Source: Alphaproteobacteria bacterium
GTDB taxonomy: Bacteria; Pseudomonadota; Alphaproteobacteria; Rs-D84
Assembly (NCBI GenBank): GCA_017522445.1
Contig: JAFWZK010000039.1
Location: 1-40,370, forward strand
DNA: 40,370 bases
Direction: 5' to 3'
In this document: one piece after another, positions 8,062 through 16,056 of the stretch
Layout of the letters: each line of letters starts with the position of its first letter
Numbering within the stretch: position 1 is the stretch's first letter
Notes under the pieces: model-generated
Told to the model about the DNA's origin: nothing
What the model saw: only the letters and a program-made list of their open reading frames with translations
Database searches by the model: none
Made by a program: the position numbers and the translations under genes

Positions 8062-8107
8062 AAAAAACCTGAGGACATCGCAGACAATGGCGAGCATCAG
8101 GTTTTTT
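8062..8107. terminator. Strong bidirectional hairpin terminator
   Basis: A perfect 11-bp stem (8062-8072 with 8097-8107) with A and T tracts and an inner TCGC/GCGA stem. On the minus strand it would end the candidate small RNA. Confidence 0.85.
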
Positions 8108-8193
8108 CAAGGTGTAATTGGCCAGTTTTATGCAAAACCAATTCTACGCATTGGTGGCCTATGTTTCAGTCGTCCAACAATGGGGGCTTGATG
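8062..8193 (-). ncRNA. Candidate structured small RNA (~130 nt)
   Basis: A promoter-like pair at 8200-8228 on the minus strand would start a transcript near 8193 that ends at the hairpin at 8062-8107. Within it, 8120-8159 can form a compact three-way junction: an outer stem GGCCA/TGGCC (8120-8124, 8155-8159), and two hairpins, TTTT/AAAA (8126-8129, 8134-8137) and CCAAT/ATTGG (8138-8142, 8150-8154), with only one unpaired base at the junction. It does not contain the SRP RNA GGAAG core, a tmRNA tag or other signatures I know. The junction folds equally on the plus strand; the promoter decides the strand. Confidence 0.45.
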
Positions 8194-8199
8194 AGTAAA

Positions 8200-8228
8200 A
8201 GTGTATGTGTGCGGGGCTGAAAAGTCAA
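8200..8228 (-). promoter_or_regulatory. Promoter of the candidate small RNA
   Basis: On the minus strand TTGACT (8228-8223), a 17-bp spacer and TACACT (8205-8200). It lies downstream of the terminator of the 98-residue protein gene, so it would drive an independent transcript. Confidence 0.5.
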
Positions 8229-8288
8229 GATAAGGTTTTGTGTTAAAATAATATTTTATCTGTTTGTTATTACGTTGAAATGTTTTTT

Positions 8289-8342
8289 GAAAAAAAGTTC
8301 CCGGGAATACACTGGCTGGAAACTAATCCAGGGGTCCCGGGA
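8289..8342 (-). terminator. Terminator of the small membrane protein gene
   Basis: TCCCGGGA (8299-8306) pairs with TCCCGGG (8335-8341), with an inner CTGG/CCAG stem. On the minus strand it is followed by CTTTTTTT (8297-8289). Confidence 0.75.
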
Positions 8343-8384
8343 GATGTATTATATATCCACGGGGGTGGAGTGTCAATATTGTTG

Positions 8385-8681
8385 TTATCTGCATTTTTGC
8401 AGGTTGTTGATTTTGCGTTTGGTGCGTTTGGCATCGGAAAATGCATTGTTGGCAGAACTAAAACTCATTTGTGCCAGTATGATAAATAACATGCCAAAGT
8501 ATGCCGGGACAACCCAGGAATCTTCGGCGGTGTTTTGTGATGCGGCATGGTAAATACTGTTTATAATTTCTGCGATTGATGCAAGGGTGCAGCCGTATCC
8601 CGAGATGTTAAAATTTTTGCCCTGGGTTGTTTTATGGTGCAATTGTCGTTTCAGTACGTCGATTTTATCTTGTTTATTCAT
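8385..8681 (-). CDS. Small membrane protein, unknown
   Basis: A 98-residue protein with no family recognised. A charged N-terminus (MNKQDKIDVLKRQ) is followed by a mildly hydrophobic stretch and a clear membrane helix at about 61-80 (VVPAYFGMLFIILAQ), then a basic tail. It is supported as a real gene by an AAAGGA ribosome-binding site 8 bp before the ATG and by its own terminator at 8289-8342. The general plan (short basic soluble part plus one or two helices) also fits small toxins or regulatory membrane peptides, but nothing here shows that. It stands alone in an accessory region. Confidence 0.65.
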   Translation of the reverse strand: MNKQDKIDVLKRQLHHKTTQGKNFNISGYGCTLASIAEIINSIYHAASQNTAEDSWVVPAYFGMLFIILAQMSFSSANNAFSDAKRTKRKINNLQKCR

Positions 8682-8726
8682 GGTGAAATCCTTTTTTTGT
8701 GTTCAGAGTAGTTTAAATAATTAATG

Positions 8727-8756
8727 TTGGCAAGTTTATTTTTTCTGTGATAGCAT
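8727..8756 (+). promoter_or_regulatory. Probable tlyA promoter
   Basis: TTGGCA (8727-8732), 18 bp, TAGCAT (8751-8756). Transcription would begin about at the ATG (8765), suggesting a leaderless message; no ribosome-binding site is seen. Confidence 0.45.
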
Positions 8757-8764
8757 GCTCTATT

Positions 8765-9475
8765 ATGAGACTTGATCAGGCATTGGTTCAACAAAATATA
8801 TATTCGACACGGGCACGCGCCGTGGCGGCGATTAAGTCTGGGCTGGTTATCGTAAATGGTATGCCGGCAAAAAAGCCCAGCCAAGATGTTTTGGAATCAG
8901 ATGTGTTAAGTGGTGGCGATTTGCCCTATTCCACGGGACGTGGCAGTTTAAAGTTGTCGCGTGCGTTGGATACTTTTCAGATTAATCCAGCGGGTATGGT
9001 TTGCCTAGACGTTGGGGCCAGCACAGGCGGTTTTACCGAGGTTTTGTTAAATCATGGTGCGGTGCGTGTCTATGCCGTAGATGTCGGTACAAATCAGTTG
9101 GCGCAATCCCTGAAAAATGATGTGCGGGTGGTGTCGATTGAACAGACCGATATTCGTGCCCTGGCGGTGCAGTCGGTGGTGGATTTGATTGTGATAGATG
9201 TTTCTTTTATTTCGCTGACAAATATTGTAGATTCACTGGTGCCATGGGGTGCAAAAGATATTATTGCACTGATTAAACCACAGTTCGAAGTGCCCAGGGA
9301 AATTGCAGCAAAATCAAACGGTATTATAAAATCACAACAATGGCATGACTTTGCAATCGAACAGGTGGTTAATGCATTTGCAAATTCTGGTTTTCGATTG
9401 CGTGGAATTACAGAATCTCCAATCCACGGTGGCAGTGGAAATGTTGAATTCTTGGCACACTTTTTCAAAGAATAA
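8765..9475 (+). CDS. tlyA: TlyA-family rRNA 2'-O-methyltransferase
   Basis: The 236-residue protein begins MRLDQALVQ, the start of the S4 RNA-binding domain (about 1-60) typical of TlyA. A Rossmann methyltransferase fold follows with the SAM-binding LDVGASTGGFTEVLL at about residue 80 and VIDVSFISL near 145. TlyA proteins methylate 16S and/or 23S rRNA; some are annotated as hemolysins. The start at 8765 is preferred over a GTG at 8747 because family members begin with this motif. It has neither xseB nor dxs next to it, which are common neighbours elsewhere. Confidence 0.92.
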   Translation: MRLDQALVQQNIYSTRARAVAAIKSGLVIVNGMPAKKPSQDVLESDVLSGGDLPYSTGRGSLKLSRALDTFQINPAGMVCLDVGASTGGFTEVLLNHGAVRVYAVDVGTNQLAQSLKNDVRVVSIEQTDIRALAVQSVVDLIVIDVSFISLTNIVDSLVPWGAKDIIALIKPQFEVPREIAAKSNGIIKSQQWHDFAIEQVVNAFANSGFRLRGITESPIHGGSGNVEFLAHFFKE

Positions 9476-9488
9476 TTAAAATAGGTGC

Positions 9489-9517
9489 TTGAATTCATTG
9501 ATGTTTGGCGGTAAAAT
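9489..9517 (+). promoter_or_regulatory. leuS promoter with dyad around the -10
   Basis: TTGAAT (9489-9494), 17 bp, TAAAAT (9512-9517). The -10 is flanked exactly by GGCGG (9507-9511) and CCGCC (9518-9522), a perfect 5-bp dyad that could be an operator or form a hairpin. Confidence 0.6.
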
Positions 9518-9553
9518 CCGCCGTGTTAGCATAAAAAATATAGGAATATACAA

Positions 9554-11950
9554 ATGGCAGACGATATGAAGAAAATTCACGAACGCGAGGCAAAATGGCA
9601 AAAAAAATGGCAGGAAGCACGTGCCTTTACACCAAAAAATGACGGTTCAAAACCAAAGTACTATAATCTGATTGAATTTCCGTTCCCATCAGGGTCGGGA
9701 TTGCATGTGGGGCATATGTTGCCGTATACAGGTATGGATGTGTTGGCACGGTGGCGGCGTATGCGTGGGTTCGATGTTCTGTTCCCAATTGGGTATGATT
9801 CAATGGGAATCTCGTCTGAAAACTATGCAACGAAAATTGGCAAGCACCCCAGTGAATCTGTTGCGGAACTGATTAAGATTTTTGAACGTGATATTTCAAT
9901 TATGGGGTTATCGTTTGACCCAGAATCCAAGGTTTCTACATCAGATCCAGAGTTTATTAAATGGACGCAATGGATGTTTATTCAGTTCTTTAATGCTGGG
10001 TTGGCGTATAAGTCTGAATTGCCAATGAACTGGTGCCCGGCATGTAAAACAAACCTGACCAATGAAGAGTTAGAAGACGGTTGTTGTGAACGCTGTCATG
10101 GGCCGGTGGAAAAGAAAATGAAACTGCAATGGAATCTGGCAATTACAAAATATGCAGACAGACTGATTGATGATTTGAAATTGGTGGACTATCCAGAACG
10201 CGTTAAAACAGAACAAATAAACTGGATTGGACGCTCGCACGGGGCAGATGTGGATTTCCAGGTCGGTGATGATGTGATGACGGTATATACCACGCGTATC
10301 GATACAATATTTGGTGTGACGTTCTGCGTTATTGCACCTGAACATGCGTTGGTGAAAAAGTGGCTGGACGAAGGTAAAATTACAAACGCCGATGCCGTTA
10401 ATGAATATATCGCCGCAGCACGGGCCAAGTCCGAGTTCGAACGTACAGATGTTACCAAAGAAAAAACAGGTGTGGAACTGCAAGGAATCAAGGCCGTAAA
10501 TCCATTTAATGGACGTGAAATACCGGTCTTTATTTCAGACTATGTTTTGGCAGATTATGGATTTGGGGCGATTATGGCGGTGCCGGCACACGATGGACGT
10601 GACTGGGATTTTGCGAAAAAGTTCGGACTGGATATTATTCCAGTTTTGGCCGGTGGTGAACCAGACCAGGTCTGGGAAGGTGACGGAGAACATATAAATT
10701 CTTCTTTCTTGGATGGTATGGGCAAAGATGATGCAATTGCAGCCGCAATTAAATATGGTACTGAACACGGGTTTGCACGTGGTACAACCAAGTACAAATT
10801 AAAAGACTGGGGATTTTCACGTCAGATGTACTGGGGTGAACCAATTCCATTGGTGTACTGCGAAAAGTGTGGTTGGGTGCCGGTGCCAGAATCTGAATTG
10901 CCGTTGCTGCAGCCATATATGTCGGACTATAAACCAACCGATGATGGCGAAGGTCCCCTGGCCCGTGCAACAGATTGGGTAAATACAAAATGCCCACACT
11001 GTGGTGCGGCGGCAAAACGTGAAACAGATACAATGCCACAGTGGGCGGGGTCTTCGTGGTACTTTATGCGGTATTTGGATTCGAAAAATAATGATGCCTT
11101 TTGTTCGCGTGAACAGTTGGATAAATGGATGCCGGTTGACCATTATAACGGCGGTATGGAACATACAACACGTCATTTGCTGTATTCACGTTTTTGGTAC
11201 AAGGTATTGGCAGACCTGGGATTTGTACCAGGGGTCGAGCCATATAAAAAGCGTACCAGCAATGGTCTGATTATGGCGGCCGATGGTTCAAAAATGTCAA
11301 AATCACGCGGTAATACCGTCCCCAGTTCCGATGTCGTAGAACGCAGCGGTGCAGATGCATGTCGTATGGCAATCTTGTACCTGGGGCCATGGGAACAAAG
11401 TGCGAATTGGTCCGAAGATACACTGCGTGGTGTGGAACGATTCCTGAAACGTGTGGAAAACTTGGCAGATAATTTGACAGATGATGAAATGACCGCGGCA
11501 CAGGAACGTCTGGTGCATAAACTGATTGCAGATGTGACGGAACGTCTGGAAAATATGCGCTTTAATACCGCTATTTCTGCGATGATGGAATTTATCAATG
11601 CCTTTGCAGGTAAAATGCCCCGCCCTGCGTATGAAACATTGTTGCAGATGCTGAACCCGTTCGCACCGCATTTGACCGAAGAAATGTGGGAAAAATTGGG
11701 TAATTCTGAGATGCTGGTGTTCAAACAGTGGCCAACATTTGATGTGTCTAAATTGATTGCAACAGAAATGACAATTGTTGTGTCAATAAATGGTAAACGT
11801 GCAGCAGAATTTGTTGTGCCAGCGGATGCGGATGAAGCGACGGTTGTGTCCGCGGCCAAGGTCGCCGCAGGGGCGAAACTGGGGGATGCGGAAATCATTA
11901 AAACAATTGTTGTACCGAAAAAGTTGGTTAACTTTGTTATTAAACGCTGA
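9554..11950 (+). CDS. leuS: Leucyl-tRNA synthetase
   Basis: A 798-residue class I synthetase that charges tRNA-Leu. It has the HIGH-type motif HVGH near residue 52 in FPFPSGSGLHVGH, a CP core with zinc-type CPAC and CERC pairs (about 157-177), a CP1 editing domain with TTRIDTIFGVTF and AVPAHDGRDWDF, GGMEHTTRHLLYSRFW, the KMSKS signature in DGSKMSKSRGN, and a C-terminal anticodon domain. It is somewhat short for bacterial LeuRS (about 860). The usual TTRPDT of the editing site is TTRIDT here. A ribosome-binding site AGGA lies 10 bp before the ATG. It is followed by a terminator, so it is probably monocistronic. Confidence 0.95.
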   Translation: MADDMKKIHEREAKWQKKWQEARAFTPKNDGSKPKYYNLIEFPFPSGSGLHVGHMLPYTGMDVLARWRRMRGFDVLFPIGYDSMGISSENYATKIGKHPSESVAELIKIFERDISIMGLSFDPESKVSTSDPEFIKWTQWMFIQFFNAGLAYKSELPMNWCPACKTNLTNEELEDGCCERCHGPVEKKMKLQWNLAITKYADRLIDDLKLVDYPERVKTEQINWIGRSHGADVDFQVGDDVMTVYTTRIDTIFGVTFCVIAPEHALVKKWLDEGKITNADAVNEYIAAARAKSEFERTDVTKEKTGVELQGIKAVNPFNGREIPVFISDYVLADYGFGAIMAVPAHDGRDWDFAKKFGLDIIPVLAGGEPDQVWEGDGEHINSSFLDGMGKDDAIAAAIKYGTEHGFARGTTKYKLKDWGFSRQMYWGEPIPLVYCEKCGWVPVPESELPLLQPYMSDYKPTDDGEGPLARATDWVNTKCPHCGAAAKRETDTMPQWAGSSWYFMRYLDSKNNDAFCSREQLDKWMPVDHYNGGMEHTTRHLLYSRFWYKVLADLGFVPGVEPYKKRTSNGLIMAADGSKMSKSRGNTVPSSDVVERSGADACRMAILYLGPWEQSANWSEDTLRGVERFLKRVENLADNLTDDEMTAAQERLVHKLIADVTERLENMRFNTAISAMMEFINAFAGKMPRPAYETLLQMLNPFAPHLTEEMWEKLGNSEMLVFKQWPTFDVSKLIATEMTIVVSINGKRAAEFVVPADADEATVVSAAKVAAGAKLGDAEIIKTIVVPKKLVNFVIKR

Positions 11951-11963
11951 TAAAAGTGTTATT

Positions 11964-11991
11964 ATCCCGCCAATTTGGCGGGATTTTTTTG
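11964..11991 (+). terminator. Intrinsic terminator after leuS
   Basis: A perfect 9-bp stem (11964-11972 with 11976-11984), a 3-base loop and a T run to about 11991. Confidence 0.9.
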
Positions 11992-12002
11992 TTTGGTGTC
12001 GA

Positions 12003-12145
12003 GGTAAGAAAAGGCATACACCTGGGTCCCGTGGTTCACACTTTGTTAAAACTTCGTGCGACAAGGCAAGCCACGGGATGACATGAGGGGGTGGCCTGCG
12101 TGGGTAATGACAAGGAGGGATTGATGGGACTGGATTGTCACGGCA
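12003..12145. repeat. Two-hairpin intergenic element
   Basis: GTCCCGTGGTTC (12030-12041) pairs with AAGCCACGGGAT (12068-12079), with an inner CTTTGT/ACAAGG stem; a second hairpin has TGACAA (12107-12112) and TTGTCA (12135-12140). The CCCGTGG...CCACGGGATGACA pattern resembles dispersed palindromic repeats of other alphaproteobacteria such as Rickettsia (from memory). Only one copy is in this window, so its repeat status is inferred. Confidence 0.5.
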
Positions 12146-12151
12146 GAAATT

Positions 12152-12172
12152 AAAAATCCCCCAATTGGGGGA
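12152..12172 (-). terminator. Terminator of the rpiB operon
   Basis: CCCCC, AATT, GGGGG (12158-12171) followed on the minus strand by ATTTTTAATTT. Confidence 0.8.
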
Positions 12173-12175
12173 CTG

Positions 12176-12622
12176 TTACGAGATTTTTTCAATGCGGCGG
12201 ATGCGGCGTTCAATCGCATCAAATGGGCTTTCCAAAAATGCCTGGGCAGTTAAAAATGCAACTTCTATATCCAAATCATCGGCCGCCAATGACAATACGT
12301 TTGTGTCATCGTGAAAGCGGTCGTCACGTGCCTGGGACGGATTGCTGCAACGTGATGCACGTATGTGACGATAGCGGTTCGCAGCAATCGTGACACCCGC
12401 ACCGGTGCCGCAAATAATTATGCCGCGTGATAATTTGTCTTCTGCCATGGCATTTGCCAGTCCTGCTGCAACATCTGGATAGTCAACCATGGAATTTGGA
12501 TCGTCTGTCCCCAGGTTTACAACGGTATATCCCGCCGCATTTAACATGTTGATTAAATATAACTTTAACCCTACCCCGCGGTGGTCAGATGCAATATATA
12601 CAGTTGAAATATTTTTGTTCAT
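12176..12622 (-). CDS. rpiB: Ribose-5-phosphate isomerase B
   Basis: Interconverts ribose 5-phosphate and ribulose 5-phosphate. The 148-residue protein shows the RpiB/LacAB signature: ASDHRG near the N-terminus, CGTGAGVTIAANR with the catalytic Cys, and a later SRCSNPSQARDDRFHDDTNVLSL with the phosphate-binding His/Arg residues. The start at 12622 (MNKNIS) is chosen because an AAGGAC ribosome-binding site lies just upstream and its ATG overlaps the bactofilin stop (ATGA); the frame is open further to 12667, but that part is inside the bactofilin gene. It ends an operon with cell-shape genes, which is an unusual place for it. With transketolase at the left edge, it serves the same sugar-phosphate pathway. 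Confidence 0.9.
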   Translation of the reverse strand: MNKNISTVYIASDHRGVGLKLYLINMLNAAGYTVVNLGTDDPNSMVDYPDVAAGLANAMAEDKLSRGIIICGTGAGVTIAANRYRHIRASRCSNPSQARDDRFHDDTNVLSLAADDLDIEVAFLTAQAFLESPFDAIERRIRRIEKIS

Positions 12623-12981
12623 TTTGTTTTGTCCTTTTCCTTGTCCTTGCGTTTTTCCAATTTGCATTCCAGGCCAGTGTTGCTGGTGATGTTTAATGTT
12701 CTGTATGATAATGTCCCAGTCATCTGGGCGGCGCTGAATATGTTTGCAGTGGTTACTGTTGCAGGCCCGTCCAATGTGCCATGTAAAAATAAGACCGGTG
12801 TTTGAACAGAACCAACAACCCTGCCCCCGCGACCAATAACAACCGTTTCGGCAACGATATTGCCGATGATTTCACCGTGAATCTGAACCGTGTGATCGGT
12901 TTTTATGTCGCCTGTTAATTTGCAACCCGCACCAATAACGGTTGGAGACTGCTTTTCTGATGAGTTTGTGAACGCTAGCAT
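12619..12981 (-). CDS. Bactofilin
   Basis: A 120-residue bactofilin (DUF583) with a short disordered N-terminus, a beta-helix core from about 15 to 103 (VIGAGCKLTGDIKTDHTVQIHGEI and regularly spaced Gly/Val/Ile), and a Lys-rich tail. Bactofilins polymerise without nucleotide into filaments that localise peptidoglycan enzymes. The gene starts 5 bp after the M23 peptidase gene, a pairing seen in other bacteria where the two control cell curvature or stalk formation, for example CcmA with Csd proteins in Helicobacter. The last codons overlap rpiB. It probably binds the membrane peptidase upstream; that is inference. Confidence 0.88.
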   Translation of the reverse strand: MLAFTNSSEKQSPTVIGAGCKLTGDIKTDHTVQIHGEIIGNIVAETVVIGRGGRVVGSVQTPVLFLHGTLDGPATVTTANIFSAAQMTGTLSYRTLNITSNTGLECKLEKRKDKEKDKTK

Positions 12982-12986
12982 TTTTT

Positions 12987-14264
12987 CTATTCTTCCTTTA
13001 CAAATTTGGTTGGATCAAATGGGGCACCTTTGTACCGAATTTCATAGTGCAAGTGTGGGCCTGTTGATCGACCAGATGAACCAGCCAGACCAATTACAGT
13101 ACCCGGACGTACCCAATCCCCACGGGAAACCAATATTTGTGACAAATGGGCATATAATGTGGTAAAGCCCAGACCATGATCAATTTCAACCGTTGTACCA
13201 TAGCCCACACGTTCGCCCGCCGATACAACACGACCAGGTGCAACCGCCATCAGTTCTGTGCCTATTTTGCCTGCAAAATCAATGCCACGATGCAGTTTTT
13301 GTTTCCCTGTAAATGGATCTTTGCGGGTGCCATAGTTTGATGTAATGCGGGAACTGACCGGTTTGCCAAGTGGTAAAATCTCGTTCAGGCGTTTCAGACC
13401 ATTCCAACGTTCCAGACTGTCCGCCAGTTTTTGATACTTTTCATCCAGTTCTGGGTCAAAATCAATTGGGGTAAAGGCCGAACCAACCAATGGATTTGTG
13501 TATTTGTTTGCGTTGCGAAGCAGTGTTTTCTGACTGAGCCCCAATGTCGCCAATGTACCATTTATACGTTTAAGGTTCTTTTGCAGCTTTTCGTTGTTGT
13601 CGCTGGTCAGTGCGGATACTGTATCGACAATAATGTTATCTGCGTCCATTACTTCTGCCATGGATTCAATTATTTTTGCATTGCGTTTCTTTAACTCGTC
13701 GTTTTCGGCACGGGTTAATTCGTATTCGGCAGATAATTCAGACAGTTTTGTATATTCGGGTGTAAAATCCTCGTTCGATAACATCTCTACTATCCTGGTG
13801 CGTAAAAAGTCCAGCTCGCCCCAGGTTTTAATGCGAGAGTTCATTAGCTCTTCCTTCTCGCCAGGGTTTAGTTTTTCTTGGTTAAGTATCTTGTCGTCAA
13901 TTACGTTCAAATCACGTACCAGATTATTATATTTTGTCAGGTATGTCTGCAGGTCTGACATGTGACGCGTGTGCATGTCACGGGCCTGTTCCAGTTGCTG
14001 GGTGCGTTTCTGTAATAATGGACGATGGTATACAAATACATAGGTTGACCATGATGCCCATAAAATCAGCCCAACCTTGCCACAAAAACGGGTAAAACGC
14101 CAAAAACTGCTTTGGGAAAAAGTATAAACATTGCCACGGGGGGTATCCATAACCGTAAACTCACGCGGGGGAAATATGCGAACAATCAGTCGCCATATCG
14201 CACGAAATGGTGATGTGATAAATGCCCACAGCGATGTAAAATATCGTGTTATAAAGTTTATCAT
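12987..14264 (-). CDS. Membrane-anchored M23 (LytM) peptidase
   Basis: A 425-residue protein with a cytoplasmic N-terminus, one membrane helix at about 62-80, a long coiled coil (about 85-250), and a C-terminal LytM domain. The zinc ligands are complete: H325 and D329 in HRGIDF and H406 in GPHLHYEIR, with H372 in YAHLS and H404 nearby, so it should be an active peptidoglycan endopeptidase in the periplasm. The TSNYGTRKDPFTGK lead-in is typical. The gene overlaps the methyltransferase gene by 4 bp and precedes the bactofilin gene by 5 bp. A role in cell shape with the bactofilin is likely. Confidence 0.92.
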   Translation of the reverse strand: MINFITRYFTSLWAFITSPFRAIWRLIVRIFPPREFTVMDTPRGNVYTFSQSSFWRFTRFCGKVGLILWASWSTYVFVYHRPLLQKRTQQLEQARDMHTRHMSDLQTYLTKYNNLVRDLNVIDDKILNQEKLNPGEKEELMNSRIKTWGELDFLRTRIVEMLSNEDFTPEYTKLSELSAEYELTRAENDELKKRNAKIIESMAEVMDADNIIVDTVSALTSDNNEKLQKNLKRINGTLATLGLSQKTLLRNANKYTNPLVGSAFTPIDFDPELDEKYQKLADSLERWNGLKRLNEILPLGKPVSSRITSNYGTRKDPFTGKQKLHRGIDFAGKIGTELMAVAPGRVVSAGERVGYGTTVEIDHGLGFTTLYAHLSQILVSRGDWVRPGTVIGLAGSSGRSTGPHLHYEIRYKGAPFDPTKFVKEE

Positions 14265-14944
14265 GTCCCCGATACTGTAGACAAAATTTCCCTGATAGTC
14301 AAGCCATCACGTAAAATAGGTTCGTAATTCATGGGCAGGCCACGATGCAGAACACTGATGCCGTGTGTGCCCAGGCGACCAGAAATTAATACGCGTTCGG
14401 CTGTGTCTTTGGCACCAAACAGTGGCAGTATGTTTATGTCACCCAGTTTCTTGGACATTTCGCCAACTACCATCGCTGTGGTCGATGCGTCCGTTATGAT
14501 GACAAAGGTGCCCATTGGGCGAACGCGTGCAATACAACGCGATACCCACAGCGGCAGGTCTGCGTTATGGTGGGCATTATGTTTTGCAGGGGTGCCACTG
14601 AAATATGGCGGGTTCGTTATAACCAAATCAAATGTTCGATTGGTCCCCCATGTCGTTATGTCTGATTGAATCAGTTCAATGTCAGCAGAGTTTAAATCTG
14701 CGTTCGCATGGCATGCGGTCAGCATGTCAGGCGATGTGTCCAGCCCTGTTATCTGGGCGGTTGGATTGTTTGCCAACAGGCAAAGTGATACGCCACCACT
14801 GCCAATACCAACGTCCAGTACTGTTTTTACGCCGCATGGTGCAAATGATGCCAGCCAGACCGCGTCGGATGTCGGATTATATAATCCACGGTGCATCTTG
14901 ACGCGACCACCCATCAGAGTAAAAATGTCTTGTTTTATGCTCAT
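14261..14944 (-). CDS. TrmN6/YfiC-type tRNA (adenine-N6)-methyltransferase
   Basis: A 227-residue Rossmann methyltransferase. The SAM-binding motif is LDVGIGSGGVSLCLL at about residues 43-57, and the catalytic motif is NPPYF near 110, as in enzymes that methylate an exocyclic amine. The N-terminal GGRVKMHRGLYNPTSDAVWLA matches the family that modifies A37 of tRNA1-Val in E. coli, where the equivalent begins GxRxxQPxxGYRxxxDAxLLA. The exact target is not proven. It is first in the operon with the peptidase and bactofilin genes, overlapping by 4 bp. Confidence 0.85.
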   Translation of the reverse strand: MSIKQDIFTLMGGRVKMHRGLYNPTSDAVWLASFAPCGVKTVLDVGIGSGGVSLCLLANNPTAQITGLDTSPDMLTACHANADLNSADIELIQSDITTWGTNRTFDLVITNPPYFSGTPAKHNAHHNADLPLWVSRCIARVRPMGTFVIITDASTTAMVVGEMSKKLGDINILPLFGAKDTAERVLISGRLGTHGISVLHRGLPMNYEPILRDGLTIREILSTVSGT

Positions 14945-14957
14945 AGGTATTTATAAT
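14930..14957 (+). promoter_or_regulatory. Promoter of the polytopic membrane protein gene
   Basis: TTGTTT (14930-14935), 16 bp, TATAAT (14952-14957). The start codon is at 14985. Confidence 0.65.
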
Positions 14958-14984
14958 ATAACAACAAATCAAAAAGGCAAGTGT

Positions 14985-15971
14985 ATGTTTGATGGTGTTG
15001 TGATAGTGGATAGTGCAATCAGTGCGTTTAATAATGCCGCGTTGTATGGGGCTGCTTTTTTATGGTGTGCTGTGTTGGCGGTGCCTTTGTTTGCGGTGGT
15101 GTATTTGTGTCGCGATGCAATTATACAAAAACTGGGGTGGAATCAGAATAATATTTTACAGCATGTATCAGTTTGGACCGCTGGATTAACCTTTCTGTGG
15201 GTGGTGCTGTTTGGTGGAAATTATGGCGTGCTGCGTGATGGGTTGTCTGTTTTGCCCGGAATGATGGCAATGATTGTTTTTTTGACATCTTTGTTCGTGT
15301 CTTCGTATCTTAGAAAAATTGCCCTGCCCCGTATGAATTGGTGGAAATGGATAATATTATTGCTTGTTATCGGAATTACAGGTTGGTCTGATACACATGT
15401 GTGGTGGGGGCCATTGTTGCAAATAGGTGCGATGATGTTTGGAATAATGCTGGGACGCTTTGCCAAGGCAGAAATGAGACCTGTTGGTGGAATTGTGTTG
15501 ATTGTGCTGTCTGTGGTAATAGCAATGCTGATGCAGCCAGAGTTTTTCAGATTTGGTCAACTGGGGAACCTGACCGTGGGGCACGTGTTGTGGATGTTGG
15601 TGCTGGGGGGGATGTCAATGGCAACAATAGCAACACTGAATATAAATGCACGGGGAAAAATTAAACGCGGTATTTTTATTAAGCTGAAATGGATGTGCCG
15701 GGTTATGTGTGTGCTGGGGGCCGCTTTGTTCATTATTACCGAGGCCTTGCCCATTTTCCTGGGGATGCTGGCGGCGTTGTTCATCATGTTCGCAATGTCT
15801 GTATGGCACGAAAAACAGGTGGATTTAGTTGTCGGATATAAGATGTTTGCATTGGTATTGGTGTGCTTTGGCGTGATTACTGTTATGCCCGCAATATCAG
15901 CGATGGGAATTTTGTACTGGGCCAGTTTACCCAAAGTTGATTTCTGGTCAAAATTCAAAATACTGTTATAA
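14985..15971 (+). CDS. Polytopic inner-membrane protein, unknown
   Basis: A 328-residue protein with about nine or ten predicted membrane helices and no recognised family. Small basic loops (RKIALPR, RGKIKRG) separate the helices. The frame stays open upstream to 14679, but that part lies inside the divergent methyltransferase gene; the ATG at 14985 follows AAAAAGGC and a good promoter at 14930-14957, so it is taken as the start. It precedes lpxA by 85 bp on the same strand. An envelope role is possible from this context only. Confidence 0.75.
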   Translation: MFDGVVIVDSAISAFNNAALYGAAFLWCAVLAVPLFAVVYLCRDAIIQKLGWNQNNILQHVSVWTAGLTFLWVVLFGGNYGVLRDGLSVLPGMMAMIVFLTSLFVSSYLRKIALPRMNWWKWIILLLVIGITGWSDTHVWWGPLLQIGAMMFGIMLGRFAKAEMRPVGGIVLIVLSVVIAMLMQPEFFRFGQLGNLTVGHVLWMLVLGGMSMATIATLNINARGKIKRGIFIKLKWMCRVMCVLGAALFIITEALPIFLGMLAALFIMFAMSVWHEKQVDLVVGYKMFALVLVCFGVITVMPAISAMGILYWASLPKVDFWSKFKILL

Positions 15972-16056
15972 TTGGTTATATTTATTGAATACCATTTGCG
16001 TTGTTTGTGGTGTATTATTCACTGTGTTAATAACATAAAAAAAGTGAGTTTTTACT

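Noticed and set aside
8150-8228. Hammerhead-ribozyme-like core on the plus strand
   Set aside because: The box reads TTGATGAG instead of CTGATGAG and the flanking stems do not form.
14679-14984. Upstream extension of the polytopic membrane protein
   Set aside because: It lies inside the divergent methyltransferase gene and ahead of the promoter at 14930-14957; the residues do not look like a membrane protein.
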